Shown one piece after another: positions 36,682 to 45,617 of a DNA stretch of 45,617 nt. Source of the DNA: Gracilaria caudata (taxonomy: Eukaryota; Rhodophyta; Florideophyceae; Gracilariales; Gracilariaceae); the NCBI GenBank assembly GCA_030374735.1, contig JASCIV010000108.1:1-45617 (forward strand). Direction: 5' to 3'. A model generated the notes under the pieces. The model searched no databases. It was not told where the DNA came from and was given only the letters and a program-made list of their open reading frames with translations. The position numbers were made by a program, and so were the translations under genes. The first letter of the stretch is position 1; each line of letters opens with the position of its first letter.

Positions 36682-37428
36682 ATGTCGCTTGTTGAAGAAT
36701 GGTGGAAATCAATCCCACCAGTTACACGCTCGTATATATTTCTGTCAGTTCTCACTACTAGTGCTGTGGCACTGGAAGTAATCACTCCTCTCAAACTCTA
36801 TCTCAACTGGGTTCTCGTGCTCAAAAATGCTCATATATGGCGCGTATTTACCAACTTTCTTTACTTTGGCAACTTTGGGCTCGATTTTCTTTTCCACATG
36901 TTCTTTCTATATCGTTATTCAAAGATGCTTGAAACGAACTCGTTTAGAGGACGCACAGCGGACTTTCTATACATGCTTCTCTTTGGAGCCTTATGGCTCG
37001 TGCTGATGTCGCCTTTCACTTCAATTGATTTTCTGGGGCCCAGCCTCACGTTTATGATGGTGTACGTATGGGGTAGACGCAACTCTCGGCAGGCGGTTGG
37101 TTTCCTAGGCGTTCTTAATTTTCGTGCGCCTTACTTGCCATGGGTGTTGCTACTATTTTCTTTCGTCTTGGGTTCTTCTCCGTCGATGGATTTGTTGGGC
37201 ATTCTCGCCGGACACGTTTACTACTTTATGGCTGATGTATATCCAACCATGACAGGCATATCCCTTTTAAAGACACCAAGCATACTCAAGATGCTCGTTG
37301 GCAATAATGACGATTTCGACGACACTGCTTTCGGTGCTGTACCTCAAGAAGCGGGCGGATTTGGAAATGTGCCTCAAGGCGCTGGCTGGGGTCAGGGGCG
37401 CATGTTGGATGGGGGTGCCGGCCAATAG
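36682..37428 (+). CDS. Derlin family ER membrane protein
   Basis: Encodes 248 residues from the ATG at 36682. The opening EEWWKSIPPVTRSYIFLSVL is the classic Derlin N-terminus. Rhomboid-like features follow: WRVFTNFLYFG near 55-65, the polar helix segment FHMFFLYRYSKMLE, GRTADFLYMLLFGA and FLGPSLTFMMVYVWGRRN, six hydrophobic helices in all, and a Gly/Gln-rich cytosolic tail. Derlins are pseudo-rhomboids, lacking the Ser-His pair, and act in ER-associated degradation by drawing misfolded proteins out of the ER with Hrd1 and Cdc48. In algae with secondary plastids a Derlin can instead serve periplastid import; no leader suggests that here. The tail does not show a clear SHP box. Single exon. 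Confidence 0.93.
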   Translation: MSLVEEWWKSIPPVTRSYIFLSVLTTSAVALEVITPLKLYLNWVLVLKNAHIWRVFTNFLYFGNFGLDFLFHMFFLYRYSKMLETNSFRGRTADFLYMLLFGALWLVLMSPFTSIDFLGPSLTFMMVYVWGRRNSRQAVGFLGVLNFRAPYLPWVLLLFSFVLGSSPSMDLLGILAGHVYYFMADVYPTMTGISLLKTPSILKMLVGNNDDFDDTAFGAVPQEAGGFGNVPQGAGWGQGRMLDGGAGQ

Positions 37429-38101
37429 ATTTCTCGCCCTCCACGCCAGCTTCTTGATTTTATGTGTTGTAACAAACACTTGTTGCCTTACCCAGAAGAC
37501 GTCTGCATCTGTCGTCGATTTGTTTCTTCCATAGCCTCTACCCTTATCGCTGAGGGCTATAGCGATAACTATGTTGTATATCCTTGCTAACCAGAACTAT
37601 GACTAAACTATGAAGATGGGTGTGTCACAGGTTTCGTTGAGAACCTGGTGTCATAAATAGCATTGTTGTCAATGAAACAGGATGTACTCTCGAAAACGAC
37701 GCATCGCGAGACTCATTTACCATCACTCGTTTTCTGTGCTTTTGCCATGAAAGCTGGCAGTGCAGGGCCTCCTCTTCATGAGAATTGCGTCTCAACCGGT
37801 GAAACCTGACTCATTGAGTGAACGGAGAAACGTTCTCGTTGACCTGCTCTTGTGAGAAACGTTGAGAGTCGAACCCTCTGCCACAAGCAGCAAGAACGTT
37901 GTCAGAACAAACAAAACGTTTGCATAGACGTTGACTCAACGTCATTTAGCGCCACTGCATCGCATGCTCGCATGAGGATTAGCGAAGATCGAGCTCGCGA
38001 AACCTCTGAACGGAAACAGGTCCAAACCTAAGATCTCTATTTTGTATTGTCAGCACGTTCTGCCTTTGACAGACAAGGGTGAAAATTTAGCACTATTCGA
38101 G
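37429..38101. other. Intergenic stretch with AACGTT-rich inverted repeats
   Basis: No gene. AACGTT occurs several times between 37830 and 37920, and GACGTTGA-C-TCAACGTC at 37927-37943 is a perfect hairpin palindrome. Probably holds the 3' ends of the two flanking convergent genes. Confidence 0.45.
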
Positions 38102-39523
38102 TTACTTGTACTGCATTGCGCGAAGCTGTCTTTTCGTCAGGTAAATGTTAGACTCCGGAACGCAGAAAAAGGCATCTTCTTCACGATCCGATGACGAGCT
38201 GACTGACGAACCCTCGGCTGTAACCAAAATACGAGCTCGATAGCCAGCAAACGAACTTGCTTCTCGCTTATCTTCAGTGTAGTAAGCCAACCGAGCCCTT
38301 GGAGGTTGTACCAAACGGCTGAAAGACATAGATTCGCCTCGAGTCCTGGTCTCCATGTTGTCAGCCGAAAAGCCACTAAACGAAGCCCGATTGGATGGTC
38401 GTGCGCGACGCTGCCTTTTTCTCTGATACAAAGGGCTCGAAGGATTAGATTTAGGTTCCTCGGCGACAGCGTGATTCGCCAGAGTCGCTGGATAGGCTGA
38501 GACACTTCTCAGACTGGTACGGCGCATTAACTTCAGTGAATCGTGCTTCCACGGCCTTGCTTTTCTCGGAGGTTGCTCCGGCGCTGGCGGCTGCTCCTGC
38601 TTCAATTTCCTCTCTCTTCTTGATAAACGCTTTCCACTGAAGAGTCTCCAAAATGAGGCGCGTCTGCTGCGGGGCTGCTCGGCTGGACTCGGTCGGGGTG
38701 TGTGCGAGCGAATCTTGCTGGGATAAGGTTGGGTTGGATCAAGGTCAAAAGATGGCAGGCTGGTTGAGGTGGGGGGAGTGCAAAAAGTGTATGGGGTTTC
38801 TACGTCTATAGATTGTACATGGCGAAGGACGGGTGAAGTGGGCTTGGGCATGGGCGGCAACTCCAGGGTAGTGGGGGAATGTGAGTTTGACGGAGTAGAT
38901 AGTTGGGGTGATAGTGATGGCTGATATGCGGCGGGTAAACGTGAGTTTGTCTGCAAGGATGGTTGGGCAGATGGCTGTTCAGAGGTGAAGCGCAAATGAG
39001 CGGGTGTGGAAGAACGGCGAGATAAGGGTACAGGATTATCGTTTTTCGGCAGACTGGATGTCGATGTAGACGTAGACGGAGACTTGAGCGGCGTAATGGA
39101 TTTGGCAGGAAGCTGTTTGGTGAACGACGAAGCATATCGGGAGGGAAGTTGAGCGCGATTCAAAGGTTGAGGACGTCTTGTGGGCGGGGATAGGTCCGAG
39201 ACCGGCTTGGTACTGAGTCCAGGATATGGATAAGACTTTGTTCGGGAGCAAATGGTGTAGGAGGAGCGCTTGACGGGCGAGCGGTCTGTTAGAGCGAAGT
39301 TGGCTGGGAGATGGTCGGAATGGATAGACACATCGCTGTAGCGACGTTCCGCACCATCATCGGAGGGCTCGGAACCAATGTCATCATCATCATCATCCGG
39401 ACGGAGCGGATGCGAGGCCTCTCGAAGCTGTCGCACGTAAAAGGACGGGAAGGGCAGAAACAAGGTGGAGCTGGATGGCTCATCGGAGATGTTGGCGTCG
39501 GCGGGAGCGTGCTGTGCAGACAT
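38102..39523 (-). CDS. Ser/Pro-rich, probably disordered protein, unknown
   Basis: Encodes 473 residues from the ATG at 39523 (MSAQHAPADANIS); an in-frame ATG at 39646 would add 41 Arg/Ala-rich residues. Most of the chain is Ser, Pro and Thr-rich low complexity with many RRxS and SP sites (for example SPVKRSS, KRLSRRERK, RRTSLRS), suggesting a phosphorylated, unstructured protein. An Asp run (DDDDDD) lies near residue 45. The last 40 residues (EDAFFCVPESNIYLTKRQLR) are less repetitive and may be a docking motif. No domain recognised. One exon. Confidence 0.6.
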   Translation of the reverse strand: MSAQHAPADANISDEPSSSTLFLPFPSFYVRQLREASHPLRPDDDDDDIGSEPSDDGAERRYSDVSIHSDHLPANFALTDRSPVKRSSYTICSRTKSYPYPGLSTKPVSDLSPPTRRPQPLNRAQLPSRYASSFTKQLPAKSITPLKSPSTSTSTSSLPKNDNPVPLSRRSSTPAHLRFTSEQPSAQPSLQTNSRLPAAYQPSLSPQLSTPSNSHSPTTLELPPMPKPTSPVLRHVQSIDVETPYTFCTPPTSTSLPSFDLDPTQPYPSKIRSHTPRPSPAEQPRSRRASFWRLFSGKRLSRRERKLKQEQPPAPEQPPRKARPWKHDSLKLMRRTSLRSVSAYPATLANHAVAEEPKSNPSSPLYQRKRQRRARPSNRASFSGFSADNMETRTRGESMSFSRLVQPPRARLAYYTEDKREASSFAGYRARILVTAEGSSVSSSSDREEDAFFCVPESNIYLTKRQLRAMQYK

Positions 39524-41814
39524 GATGAGAGCGGTGAGACGTTGACGACGAAAGACGCGGGCGAGAGCGGAGCGCAGAGCACACGCAGCAAAGCGACGAC
39601 GAGAGGGCGAGCAGAACGATGGTAGTCGCAATGCATGAGTGGTCATGTAGGCGCGCGTGTAGACTCGAATGCAGCGACGATTCAGCTGGCGTGGCGCGAA
39701 GTGTCATTCGTGGCACGCGCGCGCAGCGCAGCGACGCGTGCGTGACACGCGCGTCATGTGAGACGCCAATCATGGGGCAGCGCGACGCACAGCGTCTGCT
39801 GCGCCATGTTTGTCCGCGCTGCTTGCGCGCGGGGCGCTCCCCCCCCTCCCATTTGCGCGCTGCGGCTGTTTCGGCGCCGCCGCCGCCGCCGCCGCGCGCG
39901 ACTGCGAAACGGCGGTACACGCTCACCAGCGCGCGCACAGCCAACAGCGCCGCAGCCAGCGAGCTGGCGGCTGGCGGCCAGATGCGGTGGCGATGGCGGC
40001 AGCGAGCGGGCGGCGGCGCCGCTTCGCGTCCGCGTTCCCGGGCGGGTACAGTAGAACGCTAGCCTGACAGATCGATGCGCATCATACAGCGTCCCCGGCG
40101 CGTCTAATCTGTAATAGACGCGCGGTGGTTGAGGAGGGAGCGCGGTGGGGAGGGAGCGCGCTTTGCTGCTCCATGCGCGATTGCGTATTGCAATGTCGCC
40201 ACGTCTTCCGCTTTGGTGGCGCGTCGCGTTGCGTTCCCCGCGCACTGTCATGCTGAATGATTTGCGTTCCACGGCTGTTTTATACAGTAGCCCGATAGCT
40301 CACATCTGCGTTGGCGCCCGGAAGAGGCCAACCCTAGATAATGTTACTGTTTTCTTGGTTTCGAAGCAGCGCTTCGTCTCTTGCGTCTCTGCATCGTGTG
40401 AAGCAATGCTTACAAGCGAGTATCTCAGCGTTACCCAGCTGCTCTGAATTGGCTGGCGCTTCCGCCTTTCCGCCGCTTGCGCTCAGGCACAAACGAATCC
40501 TATCACATCCACTCGTTCCCCAGCCTTTCGACCAAAATATCGCTTGCATCCCTCTCGAAACAAACACCAAGCCACCACTTGCTGTCCAGTCAGTCGTAGC
40601 CTCGAGATTGCGCGCCCAGTCTCAACGCCAACGTTTCAGTTTCACCGCGCATATCCAATCGCCACCAGCATGCATCTCCAATCATTACACTGCTTCATTC
40701 AAGTGGGCGTGTAATGCTCATCGCTCAAAAGGGTCCAACCGATAAGAGGCACAACTCTCGCTGCATGGCACCAAGCGTCGTCACACCCAAGTGCCTTCAC
40801 CGCGCGGTGAACTCCAAGTTCACCGCCCATCGCCATAAGATTACCGTTTCGTCCCAAAGCGGCTCATAGAAACGCATAAGATTACAAACGACAACTCATC
40901 CCAAATGGCGCTTGTATCCATACACTTGCGTAATTTAGCTCCTCTTCGCGTATCTCTCCTGTCAGAGCGTCGCACTGTCTGACGCCTCCTCAGCACGCAC
41001 CACTTCGGCGAACCGAACGCTGAACTGTTCTCAGCTTTTTGGCTTAATTCACCATGTGTCAGCAGTCACACCGCATGCACAAACAACACATTCTTCCCCA
41101 AGCGATCCCAGGCTTGCACGAAAGGCGATAACGCAACAACCGCTGTCACAGCCGCAACTCTCCACAGCGCGCACCACCACTACCACTCTCCAACGGCAGC
41201 GCAACAAAACACAGCAATTGCTCCCGCCTGCTGTGCACCGAGTGCGCCCGTGGAGGCTCCTCTCGATATTGCGCGCCAGCACTGCGTCGTACACATGCCT
41301 TACGTACCCTTGTACTTTACGTGTCACGTACTGACTGCGTACCGCGCTGCCTCCTCAAATCGCTCGCAGCTGAACAAGAGCGCAATCGAACAAGAGAAAG
41401 CGGCAGCTCAAGCCACAAACGCCGATCATACGAGTACGTTTTTTCGTTCTCAACCCCACGCACTGTCTTGCGGGCGAAGGCGTCGCCGTCGCCGTCCGCT
41501 GAATAACCGCCTCTGCTTCATGGTTCACTGCATCCGCTTTAACGTAAGCTGAGGCACGCAGTCGGCGCCAGTGCTAGGTACGCACTGCGTACTATGCAGC
41601 ACCCAGCGCACCACGACGGTGAGCGAGCATAGTAGATCTGCTTCTGCGAGCTCTGCAAAACCACGGCATTGGTTACTGTCATTCATGTACACGATTACCA
41701 CGTGTCCACGGTACCAACACTAACATTGGATGTGCTTTGAAAAGAAGCTTTTGTCGCCATGTTCAAATTTGAAAATAGAAACAGCCCCTCCATCTTGGCT
41801 TTCGTTTCGTCGCA
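39524..41814. other. Long GC-rich to C/A-rich region without a supported gene
   Basis: About 39650-40060 is extremely CpG-rich with a (CCG)n run near 39878-39898 and overlapping open frames on all registers, as expected from composition. Position 40051 starts GTAGAACGCTAG. From 40400 to 41700 the plus strand is C/A-rich, pyrimidine-biased and has short frames only. TACCCTTGTAC is at 41305-41315. This may be promoter and leader sequence for the flanking genes. Confidence 0.5.
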
Positions 41815-42822
41815 ATGCCATCCACAATTGCTTCAGCTACGCTTCACGCTTTGCGCGCCCTACGCTCGCCCTCAATCTCCTATCCGCTCCATTCTTCAAA
41901 CCCAATACGAGCTCATATCAGCTCGAACCCCATCGCAATTCACCCTACCATCATGAGGCCTCGCCAGTCAATCGACATCGGCGCCTTCCAATTTCAGCGA
42001 ACAACCAAGCGCCGCACATCCATTCTCTCAGCGTCTGCGAAGTCATCCTCCTTACTACCACCTATTCCGCCGCTCCGAGAACGCACCAATCTTTTACCCA
42101 CGGCTCAACGCCTGATTGACAAGCCATGTCAAGTCCCACGCACTCGCACTTCATCCGCCACAGCCGCGCGCGTCAGCACTTCGAATCGAAAGAGGTTACT
42201 TCGAGAACCGCTCCACAAACAAATCGACCCTAGTCTCTCTCAACCACAAAGGGCTCTGAAACTCATTGAACTCACTTTGGAGAAGGAGCTTGATTCCCGT
42301 TATGCCGATAAACCGAATCTCGAGCGAGTAGAACTCGAACGCGCCAACGAACAAACACTACAACGAGCGAACAAATTCGTGGAGCAATGTAACGACTATG
42401 AAAAGTGTGAATGGAAATCGAACCCAGAGGCCGATGAAGTTAAGAACAAGATTTGCCAAATGGAAGCACTCGAGCGAGCGTGTAAGGAAGAACTTGAAGC
42501 TTGGGAGAGCATTGCGGCCCAAGCGTCTGAACAAATCGAATGGTCTACCCCAGCAGACCAACAGCCAGGAAACGTGCAACTCGATGAACCTGACGCAGAG
42601 CAAGTGTTCGAATCATACCTTTTGCAAGCGCGCCAGATACTCTCCATTGCGAGCAGACTAAGAGGCATCAACCTGGAAACTCATTATCGCGTACAAGTGA
42701 TTGCTGCAGCCTTGAATGAGAAGGTCATGTCACGGTTCAATGGTCGACCGAGCGAAGTGCTGAAGCCTCCAGACACGTTGCATGTCTCGAATATCGACGA
42801 TGAGATCAAATCTCGCTTGTAA
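41815..42822 (+). CDS. Coiled-coil protein, unknown (possible kinetochore-type architecture)
   Basis: Encodes 335 residues from the ATG at 41815; the ATG at 41953 (MRPRQSIDIGAF) would give 289. The N-terminal third is Ser/Arg-rich with KRRTSILSAS, a basophilic kinase-type site. Residues about 140-270 are charged and helical with long Leu/Glu/Arg heptads (RALKLIELTLEKELDSRY, ALERACKEELEAWES). The C-terminus is a further helix region ending DDEIKSRL. A basic phospho-site region followed by coiled coil recalls the Mis12-complex subunit Dsn1, but similarity is only in layout and I do not assign it. Single exon, followed by AATAAA-like sequence immediately after the stop. Confidence 0.55.
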   Translation: MPSTIASATLHALRALRSPSISYPLHSSNPIRAHISSNPIAIHPTIMRPRQSIDIGAFQFQRTTKRRTSILSASAKSSSLLPPIPPLRERTNLLPTAQRLIDKPCQVPRTRTSSATAARVSTSNRKRLLREPLHKQIDPSLSQPQRALKLIELTLEKELDSRYADKPNLERVELERANEQTLQRANKFVEQCNDYEKCEWKSNPEADEVKNKICQMEALERACKEELEAWESIAAQASEQIEWSTPADQQPGNVQLDEPDAEQVFESYLLQARQILSIASRLRGINLETHYRVQVIAAALNEKVMSRFNGRPSEVLKPPDTLHVSNIDDEIKSRL

Positions 42823-43039
42823 AAATAAAAGACAAACGACAAAGGTCACAATGCGGTCAAGCAGCGGCTTCGTTTGAACAGAAAGCACTTCCGCTTTTGG
42901 TGCTAGTGTAGCTGTCGTTTTGGAGTATAAGGTCGGAAGCACACTCGTGCCTTTCGAAGGACGTCACAATAATCACATTACCAGTTTAGCATGGTTAGAT
43001 TCACAGTCTTCGAGTCAAAATACATACACATCGCTATTA

Positions 43040-44251
43040 CTACGGGGAAACAATGATCTGAACGCGTTGGTCGTTCATGGGATGCACGAAGAAGTTGCTA
43101 GTACGATCGTAATTCTCGTGAAGGTGGCCAGATAGTTCCTTCAAGAGCCTCACACCACCTCTTACAGTGGAGTACGAGTAGAGATTATCTTGGATGCAAA
43201 GAGCTTCTATTGGAGACCCTGGAACCTCCGATGTCTTCTCCAGTACTTCAACCAGAATGCCGAAGATGTCAGTAGTGCGCAAATGTTGAGTTCCAAGCCA
43301 GCATCCTAGCTCCCAAAGGAAACCATTGTCAATTTCGTAAAGCATGGATATTGCTTTGTCGGACATCATATGATTATCTCGAGATCTTTGCCGTGCGTTT
43401 GAGGGTAGTGACGGTCTGCTCGCGCTCTCAGGGGACCGCGAGCTGCTGGAATCGGGGCCAGTCTCGTTGCGACTGTTCACAGTGTTGGTATTATTTTCTC
43501 TGTCATTGCGATCAAGAAACCGGCCCCACATTTGAGAACGGGAAAGACTATCAGCGGAGGCTGCAAGCAACATCGAGCGCCGTAATGCATTCCATATACC
43601 GGAATTTACCTGGGCATTCATTCGATAGTAACTCGATGGCGATTGGTGCAGGTGATTGGGCGAAGCTCGGTCGATCGATAATTGCCTTGAGTGCGTTTCT
43701 GGCAATGAAGCCAGCTGGAAACGATGTCTAGTAGGGCTCCATATCCGTGGGTTGGCGTACGGAGGCGCTAATCTATTGGATTGGTGAGTTCGACGGGCGG
43801 TTTCTCTTGAAAGTGGAGCCCGAGCGGGCGCATCTCTTCGTTCACTCGAACGAGCAGCATGGTTTAGGGAGGAGGAGGAAGAATGGTGGGCGGATGCATT
43901 TGTGGAATGAATGCGCGTGGGGGCATGCTCGGCTGATACTCGGCCATGGCGAGCATGCCTCATAAAGATTGGAAAAAGGCGAATAATTGAGGACGAGCTT
44001 GAAGAAACTGGAACTGCAGAGGAAAGTTCCTTGCTGACGAGAATAAGACGGGCAGATTGTGGGGGGTATTGTTGGGCGTGAGAAATGAGATTGTCGAGGT
44101 TCTGCTGGTACAGTCCAAAAGGTGTTGTTTGTGCGGATGCGACGTAGTCAAATACATGGCGCGTCTTTCGCAATGCGGCTGATCGCTGTCTTTTCGCAAG
44201 CGCTGCCTTGCTAAGCCTTGACTCGATAGGAATTCCCATGGTGCTTGGCAT
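43040..44251 (-). CDS. Unknown Ser-rich protein with a conserved-looking C-terminus
   Basis: Encodes 403 residues from the ATG at 44251 (MPSTMGIPIESRLSK); the frame is open upstream to 44665 but without an ATG. Residues 1-60 are basic and helical, the middle is low-complexity Ser/Arg/His (including two Ser runs), and the last 120 residues (MLYEIDNGFLWELGCWLGTQ ... GGVRLLKELSGHLHENYD) are compact and hydrophobic enough to fold. I recognise no family. A single exon; convergent with the coiled-coil gene, with a 217-bp gap. Confidence 0.55.
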   Translation of the reverse strand: MPSTMGIPIESRLSKAALAKRQRSAALRKTRHVFDYVASAQTTPFGLYQQNLDNLISHAQQYPPQSARLILVSKELSSAVPVSSSSSSIIRLFPIFMRHARHGRVSAEHAPTRIHSTNASAHHSSSSSLNHAARSSERRDAPARAPLSRETARRTHQSNRLAPPYANPRIWSPTRHRFQLASLPETHSRQLSIDRASPNHLHQSPSSYYRMNAQVNSGIWNALRRSMLLAASADSLSRSQMWGRFLDRNDRENNTNTVNSRNETGPDSSSSRSPESASRPSLPSNARQRSRDNHMMSDKAISMLYEIDNGFLWELGCWLGTQHLRTTDIFGILVEVLEKTSEVPGSPIEALCIQDNLYSYSTVRGGVRLLKELSGHLHENYDRTSNFFVHPMNDQRVQIIVSP

Positions 44252-45617
44252 ACGCTTCGCTGCAGGGATGGCAGGTGGCGGGGCTGCTGCTGTGTGGCAA
44301 GGTTCTGAGCTGCGGTGATCGCGTAGACGGAAAGATGGGGCAGTGTGTTGAAAATGAAGAGGAATTGCGCGCTGGAGCGACCAAAAAGAAGGCAAACGGC
44401 AAATGGTGTGGTGCTTTAAGCGAGCGCGACGAAGCTTGAAGGTGAGAGCGGCGCAGTAGCGCGTGCAGTCGTCGAGCACAAACGGAACGAACTGTGGTTG
44501 CAAGTGCTGCGCGAGCGCGTTTGCATGTTCTTTGCATGGCAACGATGAGCTGTCGACCGCATGTCGCAACGCAGGCAGTAAAAATGTTGGCTTTTTTTTT
44601 CCTGGTTGTTTGAGTTTTGGGCCATTTGACGGGCCAACATATCTGTGACGCGATGTAATTTTCAAGGCCGGACAACAGTAGTGTAAGGCGGCGGATGATG
44701 AGCATTATAGAGGCTGATCAAGTTGCTGATAATTTTATCGTGCTTCGTCGCGAATGCGCTTTCAAATGGAATCTGCCGCCACTGCGCTGTTCCGCTACTA
44801 CGCTAGACCACGACGCATCAAACAGAGACCACAGATGTTCCTGGAACACTGCCGTCACGGCATGCTGCGCACAAATTGTCAGCTAAAACGTGCATGAGAG
44901 CGCACCTGACAGATCGCATCGGGGAGACTGCGCTCAGGATCAAAACCAAAACACCAAGAGCAATGCTATCATTGATGGCGAACAAAATACCACCACGCGG
45001 CTGTGAGACCCCGATGCGTTCGTAGTCGATGCGATCAAATGCGCAGGCGGGCTGGCGTACGGACCGCCACCGCAGCGCTACTGGGCAACCGTGCGTCTCG
45101 ATTCGGGCAAGCACAGCTGCGCGGAGAGGGGTCTTTTGGCGCATTCGTTGCTTGGTTGTCGTGCGGAGGAAGTGGGGAAGTGCATGTGCGACCATGACGT
45201 AATAGCCATTCAAGCGACGCGCCCCGACGCGCCCCGACGCGCCGCGACGCGCCGCGACGCGCCCCGCCGCTCCGCACCAGTCGCGCTCGCCGTGCGCCAG
45301 TGGGGCGTCTTCGGGGGTGCGTTCGCACACGGTCGCCACGTACGCGCGCTAGCCGCAACCGCCACGTCCTCACAAGTTCCTTACGTCGCGCCCCCATCGG
45401 TCCTGCGCCGCGTGTCAACATACGCATCGCGCAGCGCCACTCGCGCTCGTTTCCGCGCGCTGTTGCACGTCGGTGCAACGCACTTTTTCGCGCGTCGTGA
45501 TGAGCGTTGCGACAGTTGCGCCAAATTTGAGTGTCGACGCGCTGTGCTGCCGCTCCCTCTGCGTGTGATCGTTTCACGCAGCAGACGCGCTCCGTCGTCC
45601 ACCGCTCCCGCGCACTA
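44252..45617. other. GC-rich terminal stretch without a supported gene
   Basis: Open frames of up to 180 codons occur on the minus strand (45577-45035, 45339-44818), but they overlap one another, are Arg/Ala-rich and look like products of high GC. One has a short hydrophobic stretch (about 44930-45000) that is not enough to call a gene. Confidence 0.45.
45216..45275. repeat. Tandem GC-rich decamer
   Basis: About five to six units of GACGCGCC[C/G]C in direct tandem (for example GCGCCCCGACGCGCCCCGAC). The unit variants alternate CC and GC. Not a recognised telomeric or centromeric unit. Confidence 0.7.

Noticed and set aside
37860..37905. Minus-strand GGGTTCGACTCTC resembling a tRNA T-arm
   Set aside because: Only part of the required 5-bp T-stem pairs, and no acceptor or D-arm partner is visible.
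39650..40270. Many long open frames on all registers
   Set aside because: The stretch is CpG-rich with a CCG run; open frames are expected from lack of stop codons at this composition.
44818..45577. Minus-strand frames of 173 and 180 codons
   Set aside because: Mutually overlapping, Arg/Ala-rich, spanning a tandem repeat, without any recognised domain.

Overview
This is a nuclear genomic window from a eukaryote, most likely a photosynthetic alga; a red alga is my first guess, but the sequence does not prove it. Evidence for a eukaryote: several spliceosomal introns with GT...AG ends (52 to 235 nt), a SAD1/USP39 splicing factor, Derlin, a tetraspanin-like protein, an Msc2/ZnT5-type zinc transporter relative, and an FKBP-like secretory protein. 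Evidence for photosynthesis: an alpha/beta hydrolase resembling pheophytinase that carries a Phe-containing, transit-peptide-like N-terminus. The genes are intron-poor and lie on both strands, without operons.

Layout. 1-2.0 kb: spacer, then the pheophytinase-like hydrolase (-). 2.0-5.1 kb: no intact gene; retroposon copies and a zinc-finger remnant. 5.2-8.0 kb: SAD1 (+), tetraspanin-like protein (-) and a small two-exon gene (-). 8.8-12.7 kb: large CDF transporter (-) and a methyltransferase (+) sharing a GC-rich divergent promoter region. 13.4-15.7 kb: three-exon hemerythrin-domain gene (+). 15.7-18.2 kb: retroposon debris. 18.3-23.1 kb: biotin-pathway KAPA synthase (+), TatD nuclease (-), SNAPIN-like coiled-coil protein (-) and a J-protein (+). 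23.4-27.5 kb: a small secreted protein followed by a repeat-rich, decayed region. 27.6-28.5 kb: FKBP-like/Cys-rich protein (+). 28.8-31.7 kb: two unrecognised genes (-). 32.3-33.9 kb: convergent pair of phosphotransferase (APH-fold) genes, the second truncated. 34.6-35.7 kb: apparent gene relic (-). 36.7-37.4 kb: Derlin (+). 38.1-44.3 kb: three unrecognised low-complexity or coiled-coil genes. The last kilobase is very GC-rich and carries a tandem decamer.

The genes do not form a pathway; this is an ordinary eukaryotic mixture of housekeeping genes. The most notable content is the repeat layer. One family has at least nine copies sharing a short protein end (consensus around KWPDKVLGFLVKERFF) and a matching 3' tail. 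A second family has three copies. Both show the marks of target-primed retroposition: variable 5' truncation, simple-repeat tails and target-site duplications, including one nested insertion. An 11-base motif, TACC[C/T]TTGTAC, occurs seven times, each outside the identified genes. No CRISPR array, rRNA or convincing tRNA gene was seen. I found no clear novel multi-gene system.
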